Positions 34,608 through 42,894 of a stretch of 64,000 bases of DNA are shown piece by piece. The position numbers and the translations under genes are program-made. The notes beneath the pieces are model-generated. The model saw only the letters and a program-made list of their open reading frames with translations. It was not told the DNA's origin and did not search any database. Source of the stretch: JACKNG01 sp050184115 (lineage in GTDB: Bacteria > Pseudomonadota > Gammaproteobacteria > Ga0077536); NCBI GenBank assembly GCA_050184115.1, contig JBFXAQ010000007.1:248001-312000 (forward strand), read 5' to 3'. Every line of letters begins with the position of its first letter. The stretch's first letter is position 1.

Positions 34608-35891
34608 TCAATCCTGACGCCGGACCTGGATGCCGCGCGTTACGGCGAGGAGGATGGACAACTCCAGTGCGAAGTAGACCGGGCACGCGGCCGCGGCACC
34701 GACGAGTCCTCCCAACTGTGCGCCGAGCACGACGGCAGCCACCGATAGCGTCGAACTCGCCGCCGTCACTAGCAGGACCATACGAGTCCGCTTGTAGGCG
34801 AAGAGGATCAGTAGATAGCAGGACGAAATCGCACGCACGAACAGGCCGAAAGCGAACCAGCCCATCAGGTCCGCGGCCGGCGCGAACGTCGTTGCCAGCA
34901 ACAGCCCTGTAATCCATTCCCGAACCATCACGAATACAATTGCCAGGCCGCCGGCCAGCAGCAGCGTACCGATGAGCAGGCGACGGAACCCCTTGCGGGC
35001 GGCGTCGTGATCGCCCTCTGCGACGGCCTTCATGAACCGTGGACGGATGGCCAACTCCCAGGAGCTTTGCACCATGCCGAAGCTCCGGCTGACCAGGCCG
35101 TAGGCGGCGGCGTAGATGCCGACGTCGTGCAGGTCGAGCATTCCGGCCAGGATGTAGCGATCGCCGAAGGCCAGGATGCAGCTCAGGATGCCGGTTGGCA
35201 CCAGCGGTGCGGCGAAGCGGAGAATCTCCGCGCGACAGTCCCACGGCGGCGCGCCCTCGACAGCGGCGTCAGCGGTATGGGGTCGCGGCGGGCGGGTGGC
35301 GAGGAGCGTTGCGAAGAGCGTGCCCGCGGCATACCCGAGCAGCAGGAACTCCGCTGTCGGGACGAACAGGTGGAGAAAGAGTACGGCACAGGCCAGTCGA
35401 AGTATCGCGTCGCTAGCACTGAGAACCGCCTGCGCGCGATGCCGTCGCGAAACGTTGAGCAGCATGGCACGCTCGTCGCGCCGGCTTTCGATGGCCGCGA
35501 GTACACCGATGAAGGCGGCCATGGCCCCGTGGGGCGAGTCGACGGCCAGCAGACACAGGGCGAGTGTGGCCCCCGCAACGGCAACACCGAGCTGTGCGCG
35601 ACCGAGAATACGGCGATTCGCAAGTTCGAGCGACTGCTCGCTTGCGCGTGCCACGGCTTCCGGGTGCAGGCGCGCAATGGCCTGCAGGAACGGCGTCGAA
35701 CCGATGGCGAGGAACGTGGCGGAAATCCCGAGCGCGAGCGCGCCAGCGCCGTATGCGGACGGCGACATGAGTTCGGTGATCGCGCGGATGCCGACCACCG
35801 TGGCGAGGGCCGCCACGATGCGGCCGCCGAAGATCCAGGTGAAATCGCTCAGCGCTCGGCGCCCGCGATGCAGGTGGTTCAGGAGGGGCAT
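34608..35891 (-). CDS. Wzx-like polysaccharide flippase
   Basis: A 427-residue integral membrane protein of the oligosaccharide flippase (MOP) superfamily. About a dozen hydrophobic helices are spread over the whole length, with the first pair around FTWIFGGRIVAALATVVGIRAI and a family-typical segment GDRYILAGMLDLHDVGIYAAAYGL. It should move undecaprenyl-linked repeat units across the inner membrane. It is transcribed away from the glycosyltransferase gene at 36048 and is separated by 400 bases from the rest of the minus-strand run, so it may have its own promoter in the 156-base divergent gap. Confidence 0.88.
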   Translation of the reverse strand: MPLLNHLHRGRRALSDFTWIFGGRIVAALATVVGIRAITELMSPSAYGAGALALGISATFLAIGSTPFLQAIARLHPEAVARASEQSLELANRRILGRAQLGVAVAGATLALCLLAVDSPHGAMAAFIGVLAAIESRRDERAMLLNVSRRHRAQAVLSASDAILRLACAVLFLHLFVPTAEFLLLGYAAGTLFATLLATRPPRPHTADAAVEGAPPWDCRAEILRFAAPLVPTGILSCILAFGDRYILAGMLDLHDVGIYAAAYGLVSRSFGMVQSSWELAIRPRFMKAVAEGDHDAARKGFRRLLIGTLLLAGGLAIVFVMVREWITGLLLATTFAPAADLMGWFAFGLFVRAISSCYLLILFAYKRTRMVLLVTAASSTLSVAAVVLGAQLGGLVGAAAACPVYFALELSILLAVTRGIQVRRQD

Positions 35892-36047
35892 GGAGACGGC
35901 AAATACTGGCCAGGAAGTAGAGGCCGGCAGATCGTGCGCGCTATCTTAGCGCAGCCGGGAGCGCGCGGCACCGCGTTCGCGGTCACCCGAGTGGGCTCGT
36001 GAGCTGGCGCGAAATCCAACACTGAGAAAACGGCGAGACGGTGGCAT

Positions 36048-37100
36048 ATGGCTACAGAGTCGACATCCGCGCCCCGGTTGAACACGGAACGTGACCGTGA
36101 CCAGCGTCGTGTCATGCTGGTCAGCCGGCGGCCGCGTCCGCAGCGCAACTACAGCATGGAGGCGTCCTTCGAACGCTTGCTGGAAGCCTTTCCGGACGAT
36201 CGCGGTTTTCACCTCGAGTCCTTCGTCAGCAGCTATTTCAGTGCCGGAGTCGTGCCGCGCCTGCGGGCCCTGAGCGAAGTGCGTCGCCTGCGGGCGGACG
36301 TCTTTCACATTACCGGCGACGTTCATTTCCTGGCCTTCGGGCTTCCCGGTGAGAACACCATCCTCACCATTCACGACAGCGTGTTCATGTACAAGACACG
36401 TGGTATGAAACGCTGGTTGCTGCGCAAGGTATGGTTGGATGGTCCGGTCGCGCGCGTTCGCTTCGTGACCACCGTGTCCACAGCCAGCAAGCGCGACGTA
36501 ATCCGCTTCACGGGCTGCGATCCCGACAAGGTCGTGGTAGTGCCGACCGTCATCAGCGCGGCTTTCCAGCCGCGCCCGCGAACGTTCGAACGAGCGCGCG
36601 CTCGCGCATTGCATATCGGTCTCGGTGCGAACAAGAACTTCGAGCGTCACGTGACGGCACTGGCGGGACTGGGCTGTGAGCTGCTGATCGTCGGACGGCT
36701 CGAGCCGCACCACGTGGCCCTGCTCGAACGTCATGGGGTGCCCTACCAGGCGCGTCACGATCTCTCGACCGCGGAAGTGGTCGATGCCTACGCGAGTGTC
36801 GACGTGGTCCTCTTCGCATCGACGTTCGAGGGCTTCGGTATGCCCATTGTCGAGGGGCAGTCGGTCGGGCGGCCGGTGATCACGTCGAACTTGTCGTCCA
36901 TGCCGGAGGTGGCGGGGACGGGGGCCTGCCTCGTCGACCCACATGACGTCGGCAGCATCCGCACCGGGCTGGAGCGTATCCTCGACGACGCGTGCTACCG
37001 CGAAAGTCTCGTCGCGAGCGGATTCGAGAATGCGGCACGCTTCTCCGCTGCACGGGTCGCGGCGCAGTACGCCGATCTGTACGATCGCGCCTGCGCTTAA
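36048..37100 (+). CDS. GT4 family glycosyltransferase
   Basis: A 350-residue mannosyltransferase-like GT-B protein. Recognisable are DVFHITGDVHFLAFGLP, TILTIHDSVFMYKTRG, TVSTASKRDVIRFTG (donor-domain entry), VVPTVISAAFQP and the group 1 C-terminal motif FASTFEGFGMPIVEGQSVGRPVI, with the paired glutamates of the nucleotide-sugar site. It is cytoplasmic. It resumes the plus-strand part of the EPS locus; a methyltransferase gene follows after 15 bases. Confidence 0.9.
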   Translation: MATESTSAPRLNTERDRDQRRVMLVSRRPRPQRNYSMEASFERLLEAFPDDRGFHLESFVSSYFSAGVVPRLRALSEVRRLRADVFHITGDVHFLAFGLPGENTILTIHDSVFMYKTRGMKRWLLRKVWLDGPVARVRFVTTVSTASKRDVIRFTGCDPDKVVVVPTVISAAFQPRPRTFERARARALHIGLGANKNFERHVTALAGLGCELLIVGRLEPHHVALLERHGVPYQARHDLSTAEVVDAYASVDVVLFASTFEGFGMPIVEGQSVGRPVITSNLSSMPEVAGTGACLVDPHDVGSIRTGLERILDDACYRESLVASGFENAARFSAARVAAQYADLYDRACA

Positions 37101-37115
37101 CTGGTTTCGGTATAG

Positions 37116-37901
37116 ATGATGGTCCCCGTCGAACGGACGCCCGACGACGCGCCGCAAGCAGGCGTGGCCGGGCCTGACTGGCGAAACCGGTTGTATTCCG
37201 CCTACGTCTCGAGCGGGCAGGCGGGTGGTGCGCGGCTGCATGCGCGGCCGTTCGCGGCCGCGGACTACCCGTATTTCCAGTACCTCGTGCGCACCGCGCT
37301 CAGTGGCGACCGCGAGCAACGCATTCTCGATCTCGGCTGTGGCCACGGCGCCCTGGTGCAGTGCTGCCGCGCCGCCGGTTATCGACGTGTGCGTGGGATC
37401 GACGTCTCCGCGGAGCAGATCGAATTGGCCCGCCGGCGCGGGGCGGAGGATGTCCACTGCGCGTCGCTCGCCGGATTCCTGCGCACCGACGACGCCTGGT
37501 ACGACGTCGTGTTCCTGCTCGACGTGCTCGAGCACTTCACTCGCGCCGAGCTGTTCGAGGTGCTCGACCTGGTGCGGCGACGCCTGGCGCCGGGAGGGCG
37601 GCTGGTCATCCACGTACCCAACGGGGCGGGGCTCTTCGGGATGCGCGTACGGTACGGCGACCTGACCCATGAAGGCTGCTTCACGCCGCGCTCGATCGAG
37701 CAGTTGTTGCACGCGACCGGTTTCGGGGCGGTTCGCGTGTACGAGGACAAGCCGCTGCCGCGCGGCGTTCGCGGGCGCCTTCGTCGCATCCTGTGGCATC
37801 TCATGACGGCCTGGCCTCGCCTGCTGCTGACCGTGGAGACCGGCACGCACTGTCACGTGCTGTCACAGAACATGCTGGTGATTGCCGATGACGACGCCTG
37901 A
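37116..37901 (+). CDS. Class I SAM-dependent methyltransferase
   Basis: A 261-residue methyltransferase. Motif I is ILDLGCGHGALVQCC, motif II RGIDVSAEQIELARRRG, then YDVVFLLDVLEHF and LAPGGRLVIHVPNG. The C-terminal half (GLFGMRVRYGDLTHEGCFT, VRVYEDKPLP) resembles methyltransferases of EPS and O-antigen loci. Two ATG codons lie in tandem at 37116 and 37119. Its 3' end overlaps the start of the polymerase gene, so the two are coupled. Confidence 0.9.
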   Translation: MMVPVERTPDDAPQAGVAGPDWRNRLYSAYVSSGQAGGARLHARPFAAADYPYFQYLVRTALSGDREQRILDLGCGHGALVQCCRAAGYRRVRGIDVSAEQIELARRRGAEDVHCASLAGFLRTDDAWYDVVFLLDVLEHFTRAELFEVLDLVRRRLAPGGRLVIHVPNGAGLFGMRVRYGDLTHEGCFTPRSIEQLLHATGFGAVRVYEDKPLPRGVRGRLRRILWHLMTAWPRLLLTVETGTHCHVLSQNMLVIADDDA

Positions 37902-39417
37902 CGTGGCGCGGTTCGAGAGCGTCCGGGTTCGCCGCCCACCCGTCGCGGCTTCGCCTGCCGGTGCTGGCAGCGCGGTCCGCGGCAACTTCGAGTGGGTCGG
38001 GGTCAGTGCCGCACTGCTCGCACTGGCCGCGTGCTGCGCCTGGCCATTCCAGGACGACGTGCCCTTCGGCCGGCTGGTTTTCGCACTGACGTTGCTGCTC
38101 GTGTGCGTGGCTCCGGTGGTCCGAGCCACGGCTCATCGCCAGCGCATCCTGTGCGTTTTCCTCGGTTGGTACTACCTGAGCTTCGGCTTCGGTGACCTGG
38201 TTACGTGCTTCATCGGCAGCGACCAGCAGACGCTTGCGTTCCTGCGTGCCTATTCGGGCGGTGGAGGGTTGTTCACCCGCGGCGACCTCGCGATCCTGCT
38301 CGGTGGTGCGTGCTTCGCCGGTGGGTTCTTCGCGTGGCAGCGCGTGTTCCACGACAACCGGACGTTCTTCGCGCGCTCGTGGTCACCGGGCGCCGCCATC
38401 ACCGTCGCCGTGATTACGTGGCTGATCGGCACGGTCTATTCGCTGGCCTACTACCTGTCCGTGACGCCGGCCCATATTCCGACCCACCTGCTCGGTACGC
38501 CGCTCAACATCGTCTCCAACCTGCGCCTGTTGAGCCTGTTCGGCGCCGTCATCCTCATCTATCTGACCACGCGCAAGGAACACCGCGGCCTCGTCTGGAC
38601 GCTCCTCGCCATCGCCATCCTGCTTGAGATCGTGCTCGGCTTCGTGGCCAACACGCGGACTTTGTCGTACCGCCTGATGATGATGCTGATCATCGGCCGC
38701 TTCATGTTGACGGGGCGCTTCAACCTGAAGCTGGTCGCGATCCTGGTGCTGAGCTATATCCCTTACGGCATGATGTTCACGATCTATCGCAGCGAGGTCC
38801 TCGGTCCGACCGGGGCCACGCCACTGCAGGCGATGCAGACGATGGACCGAACCACTGAAACCCTGGCAACCGGGATCGATGAGAGTACGGACGTCGTCGC
38901 GTCGAGCCTGCGTACCCTCAAAGACCGGGTGAACACGCGGGTTTACGTCGACATCATCACCGCGCGTACCGGCGTCGACGTGCCCTTCCAGAAAGGCAGG
39001 ACGATTCTGAACATTGCCTATTCGTTCGTGCCACGGGCGCTGTGGGCGGACAAGCCGGTGGCGACGCTCGGTCAGGAGTTCAACCGCGCCTTCGGCTTGT
39101 CGAAATCCAGCCTGACTTTCGTGCCGACGACGCAGCTCGGCGAACTCTACTGGAACTACGGCTTCGTGGCGGTGATTGCCGGCATGCTGGCGATCGGCGC
39201 CTTTTTCGGCGCCATCGGCAACCTCTACTACAGCGAGGCGGCGTTCAACCTGCCGCGCTTCATCATCATCCTGTTCGCGTGCTTTTTTCTCGTCACCCGC
39301 TTCGAGGCCAGCCTGGCCTCGGAGTACGGCCGTTTCGGGCGCGTGGTGCTGATCCTGGGCGCCTTCGGCCTCGGACTGCGCCTGCTCGGCCAGACGCGTC
39401 CGCGCGGGGCGTCATGA
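37888..39417 (+). CDS. Wzy-like oligosaccharide repeat-unit polymerase
   Basis: A 509-residue polytopic membrane protein with many hydrophobic helices and one long polar periplasmic loop (about residues 300-390, SEVLGPTGATPLQAMQTMDR onward). This topology and position fit Wzy/O-antigen-polymerase-type proteins that join repeat units in the periplasm. Similar proteins near exosortase genes are annotated as oligosaccharide repeat unit polymerases. The ATG at 37888 lies inside the end of the methyltransferase gene; a TTG two codons earlier is less likely. The stop overlaps the next start (ATGA). Confidence 0.8.
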   Translation: MTTPDVARFESVRVRRPPVAASPAGAGSAVRGNFEWVGVSAALLALAACCAWPFQDDVPFGRLVFALTLLLVCVAPVVRATAHRQRILCVFLGWYYLSFGFGDLVTCFIGSDQQTLAFLRAYSGGGGLFTRGDLAILLGGACFAGGFFAWQRVFHDNRTFFARSWSPGAAITVAVITWLIGTVYSLAYYLSVTPAHIPTHLLGTPLNIVSNLRLLSLFGAVILIYLTTRKEHRGLVWTLLAIAILLEIVLGFVANTRTLSYRLMMMLIIGRFMLTGRFNLKLVAILVLSYIPYGMMFTIYRSEVLGPTGATPLQAMQTMDRTTETLATGIDESTDVVASSLRTLKDRVNTRVYVDIITARTGVDVPFQKGRTILNIAYSFVPRALWADKPVATLGQEFNRAFGLSKSSLTFVPTTQLGELYWNYGFVAVIAGMLAIGAFFGAIGNLYYSEAAFNLPRFIIILFACFFLVTRFEASLASEYGRFGRVVLILGAFGLGLRLLGQTRPRGAS

Positions 39418-41612
39418 GGCAGGCCGCCGTGTCGTCGCGAACCATGCGCGTGCTGATCGCACTCGGATGCGCCTTCGCGCTGGTCTCGCCGGGCCGCGCC
39501 GCGGCTGATGCCGACGGCGTGCGCGCCCGTCATGTGCCGGCGGATTATTCGGGCTTTGTCACCGCGCCGGCACGCCGCAAGCTGACGACCGCCAGTCTCG
39601 GCGACGGTCTGCTCTACCTCAAGCCGGGCGAGTACCGCGTCGACAACCCCATCGTCATCGACACCGCGGGTGCGGTACTGGTGCATGGTTTCGATCGATT
39701 CGGCACGACCTTGATACCCGCCCATGCCGACGAGCCGCTGTTCGTGGTCAAGCGTGCGGCCTACGTCGGCCTGGCAGGGCTGCGCCTCGGCGGATTCGAG
39801 CGCGACGGCGGTGTCAACCTGCTCGCGCGCACCGATGCCCCGGTCGTGGTGGACGTGCAGGATTGCTTCATCGAAAGTGGCAGCGTCGTCCTGGCGGGTC
39901 CGGGTGCGTATCGCCTGCAGGGCAATTTCCTCGATGGGCGTGGCCGCGTCGCGGCCCAGCTCGTGGTCGAGCATGTTGACGCGGATGTCGTTGTCGTTGG
40001 CGGCAACATCAAGAATTCCGGGCTCGAGTCCGGCACCGAACCTGCAGCATACGCACACGGCCGCGTGACGAGCGGTCGTCTGCGCGTGTTCGGCGCGGGG
40101 CTGCAGAGAACCCGCGGGCTTGCTGATTTCCGCTTCGATGGCGCCGCGCCGGCGGGACTCGAACACCAGCTGGTCAACGTGCGTAGCGAAGGCGAGAAGG
40201 GCGCTACGGGGCAGCCTTCGGCCTTCGCGTACGTGCCTGACGGCGCGCGCGATGTCGCGCTGCTCGTGACGAACTCGGCCGGATCGTGGAGCAAGTCCGG
40301 CGAAGGGGCGAGCAGTTTCGTCGATTTCCGCGGCGGTGGACGGGTACGTTTGCTCGGCAACACCGCGGACCACGGCGCCGGCAGGTTGGTCGCGCATGCC
40401 TCGAGCGATCTTGAAGTCGTCGCGCTCGGGAACACTGTGCGCGATGCGGCGACGAGCCCTCAGGTGCCGTCGCGCTGGCAGGTGGCAGCCAACCTGTTCG
40501 CGGCCAAACACGTGTTCGGCAAGACGACCCGTCCGGCTTACCAGCCGCTGGGTGCCGCGAGTCCGACGACCGGCCTCGGCATGCTGAACGGGGGTGAGCC
40601 CGAGATCGCGATTCCGGCGCCCTTGCGTCGACCGCGTGTCGATCGCCCATTGGCGGGCATGGTCGATGTGACGACCACTGGCGCCGTCCCCGATGACGGG
40701 GAGGACGACACCGCGGCCGTACGCCAAGCCTTGGCACGATCCCGTCTCGTGTGGTTTCCGGCAGGCGAGTTCGAGGTCAGCGCCCCCTTCGGCCTGGCCG
40801 ACCCAGGCTCTGGCGGGGTATCGCTGGAGCGTCCGGGTGGTGCGCTGCTGGGCGCCGGCAGTGACCGCACGACCGTTACCAACGCCGGCGGCGGCGTTCT
40901 GTCCACCCGCGGCATGGCCTTCGCGCAGATCCAGGGGCTGACCCTGGTCTCCGGCAGCCACGACGACGGTGTCGCTACCGTCGAACTCGAAAACGATCGC
41001 GAGGTCGGGCACGCCACGCAATCGAACAACTTTTACGATTTCGTGGTGCGCGGTGGCGGCACGGGCATTGCGATCGGCAACGAATCCGCGGACCAGTGTT
41101 CGGAGAACCTGTTCGTCGATACCTCGGTCGAGGGTGCGACCGTCGGTGTCTCGATCGGGAATTACAACGCGCTCGCGAATATTTTCTACCACGCACGCTT
41201 CGCCGACCTCGAGCAAGGCATCGGACACTACGGCCGTCTCGTCGGTGGTACCTGGTCGGTCTACGGCGGCGAGTTCCACGACATCCGTGACACCGCGTTG
41301 GCGCCGCGCGCGGCCGCGAACGGGGTGTGGTTCCTCGACCACGTCCGGAGCGATGCCGCCAAGGTGCTCGCCACGCCGATGGCGGGTGCGCCGATCAACG
41401 TGTACTTCAACCAATCGAACGTGGGCGGTGGTCGCATGGCGTTCTATTCGGGCGGGGGCCTGATCCTGGCCGGCACCCCGAGCACGCGAAGTGCGCTCGC
41501 CATGGTCGGGCGGATCGCCGAAAACTATCTCGTCACGATCGAAGGGCCGCGATTCGCGGCGGTGGAGCATGACGGCGGCACGACATGGGTCAGCCTGCGT
41601 GCCAGCCGTTGA
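39414..41612 (+). CDS. Secreted right-handed beta-helix (pectate-lyase-like) protein
   Basis: A 732-residue exported protein with a signal peptide (LIALGCAFALVSPGRAAA). From about residue 414 (GMVDVTTTGAVPDDGEDDTA) the sequence matches the start of Pectate_lyase_3/GH28-type right-handed beta-helices, and the rest is a run of short strands with glycine/asparagine turns. The N-terminal half also looks beta-helical, so two helices may be joined. No clear catalytic triad could be assigned. It may trim, bind or epimerise the exported polymer, by analogy with AlgG/AlgJ-region proteins; this is inference. It is coupled to the polymerase gene by ATGA. Confidence 0.78.
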   Translation: MRQAAVSSRTMRVLIALGCAFALVSPGRAAADADGVRARHVPADYSGFVTAPARRKLTTASLGDGLLYLKPGEYRVDNPIVIDTAGAVLVHGFDRFGTTLIPAHADEPLFVVKRAAYVGLAGLRLGGFERDGGVNLLARTDAPVVVDVQDCFIESGSVVLAGPGAYRLQGNFLDGRGRVAAQLVVEHVDADVVVVGGNIKNSGLESGTEPAAYAHGRVTSGRLRVFGAGLQRTRGLADFRFDGAAPAGLEHQLVNVRSEGEKGATGQPSAFAYVPDGARDVALLVTNSAGSWSKSGEGASSFVDFRGGGRVRLLGNTADHGAGRLVAHASSDLEVVALGNTVRDAATSPQVPSRWQVAANLFAAKHVFGKTTRPAYQPLGAASPTTGLGMLNGGEPEIAIPAPLRRPRVDRPLAGMVDVTTTGAVPDDGEDDTAAVRQALARSRLVWFPAGEFEVSAPFGLADPGSGGVSLERPGGALLGAGSDRTTVTNAGGGVLSTRGMAFAQIQGLTLVSGSHDDGVATVELENDREVGHATQSNNFYDFVVRGGGTGIAIGNESADQCSENLFVDTSVEGATVGVSIGNYNALANIFYHARFADLEQGIGHYGRLVGGTWSVYGGEFHDIRDTALAPRAAANGVWFLDHVRSDAAKVLATPMAGAPINVYFNQSNVGGGRMAFYSGGGLILAGTPSTRSALAMVGRIAENYLVTIEGPRFAAVEHDGGTTWVSLRASR

Positions 41613-41622
41613 GGCCGTGCCA

Positions 41623-42891
41623 GTGGGCCGGGCAGGGCCGGGTGTGAGTCCCTCGCGGCCACGCCCGCGGGTGCTAGTAGCCTGCGATTACTTCCTGCCC
41701 TCACAGCGCGCGGGTGGGCCGGCCAAGAGCGTGCGCAGCATACTCGACGCCCTCGGCGCGACAAGTCGCTTTCTCATCGTGACGCGCGATCGGGACCGCG
41801 GTGACGCGGGGGCTTATCCCGGCGTGGCGGCGGCCCGCTGGTGCCGCGCATTCGGAGCGTTGGTCTATTACGCACCACCGGGGGTCGTGCGCTGGTGTAC
41901 GCTCGCCGCGCTGGCGCGGCGAGTGGCACCCGACGTCATCTACCTGAACAGCCTGTTCTCGCCGCAATTCTCGTCGTGGCTGCTCGTCATGGCGCGCCTG
42001 CATTGGTTGCCCGGACAACCGCGTATCGTGGTGGCGCCGCGTGGTGAGCTGGCGCCGTCGGCGCTCGCCATCAAGCCTGCTCGCAAGCAACTGTTCCTCG
42101 CCTTTGCGCGCCTGTGTGGCCTCTATCGAGGCGTCGCGTGGCACGCGACTGGCGTGGGCGAGGCCGCGGACATACGCACCGCGCTCGCGGCCTCGCTCGG
42201 GCTCGATCCGCGCAGTACGCGAGTCTTGATCGCACCGCCGCCGTTGCTGGCTCAGCGCCAACCCAACCGCGCGCCGACCAAGCAAGTCGGTCGTTTGCGC
42301 CTCGTCTTCATGTCGCGAATTTCCCGCGTGAAGAACCTGCACGTCGCGCTCGCCGCGGTCCGTCTCCTGCGGGGCGAGGTCGAATTCGACATCTACGGGG
42401 CCATCGCGCGGCCCGAGGATGCCACCTACTGGCGGGAATGCCAGGCCCTGCTCAACGACCTGCCGCCGGGCATTCGCGTCAACTACCGTGGCAGCGTACC
42501 GCGGGACGAGGTTCTCGCCGTGCTCGCGGGCTACCACGCTTTCGTGTTGCCGTCGGCGGGGGAAAACTACGGTCATGCCATTGTCGAGGCGCTGCTGGCT
42601 GGTTGCATACCGTGCATCAGTGACCGCACGCCATGGCGGGGACTCGCCGCGGTGGGCGTGGGATGGGACGTCGACGTCGACTCGGCGGAGCCTCTCGCGG
42701 TCGCGTTGCAATCGTGCATCGAACTCGATGCGAGTTCGTTTGCCGACCACGGCGCGGCAATCCGGCGCTACCTCGATCAGCAGTTCGACGCGGCCGCCGT
42801 GCGCTCGGCGAACGCGGCACTGTTCGCGGAACCGTCGCTGCCGGACACGGGTCGTCCTGAATCCTCTGGCGAGATGCGTCCGGAAGCCTGA
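41623..42891 (+). CDS. GT4 family glycosyltransferase
   Basis: A roughly 422-residue GT-B glycosyltransferase. The N-terminal domain is RVLVACDYFLPSQRAGGPAKSV (shortened signature GGPAKS typical of GT4), followed by VVAPRGELAPSALAIKPARKQ. The C-terminal domain has LVFMSRISRVKNLHVALAA and FVLPSAGENYGHAIVEALLAGC, the nucleotide-sugar site. No ATG is available; GTG codons at 41617, 41623 and 41644 are candidates. I chose 41623 because GAGG lies eight bases upstream. Only 10 bases separate it from the beta-helix gene. Confidence 0.88.
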   Translation: MGRAGPGVSPSRPRPRVLVACDYFLPSQRAGGPAKSVRSILDALGATSRFLIVTRDRDRGDAGAYPGVAAARWCRAFGALVYYAPPGVVRWCTLAALARRVAPDVIYLNSLFSPQFSSWLLVMARLHWLPGQPRIVVAPRGELAPSALAIKPARKQLFLAFARLCGLYRGVAWHATGVGEAADIRTALAASLGLDPRSTRVLIAPPPLLAQRQPNRAPTKQVGRLRLVFMSRISRVKNLHVALAAVRLLRGEVEFDIYGAIARPEDATYWRECQALLNDLPPGIRVNYRGSVPRDEVLAVLAGYHAFVLPSAGENYGHAIVEALLAGCIPCISDRTPWRGLAAVGVGWDVDVDSAEPLAVALQSCIELDASSFADHGAAIRRYLDQQFDAAAVRSANAALFAEPSLPDTGRPESSGEMRPEA

Positions 42892-42894
42892 AAC

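Noticed and set aside
34222..34617. Plus-strand open frame in the 400-base EPS gap.
   Set aside because: Arg/Ser/Ala-rich composition with no hydrophobic core, no ribosome-binding site and no similarity; not a credible gene.
35946..37856. A long minus-strand open frame across the glycosyltransferase and methyltransferase genes.
   Set aside because: Antisense to two well-supported genes, with no recognisable domain or ribosome-binding site.
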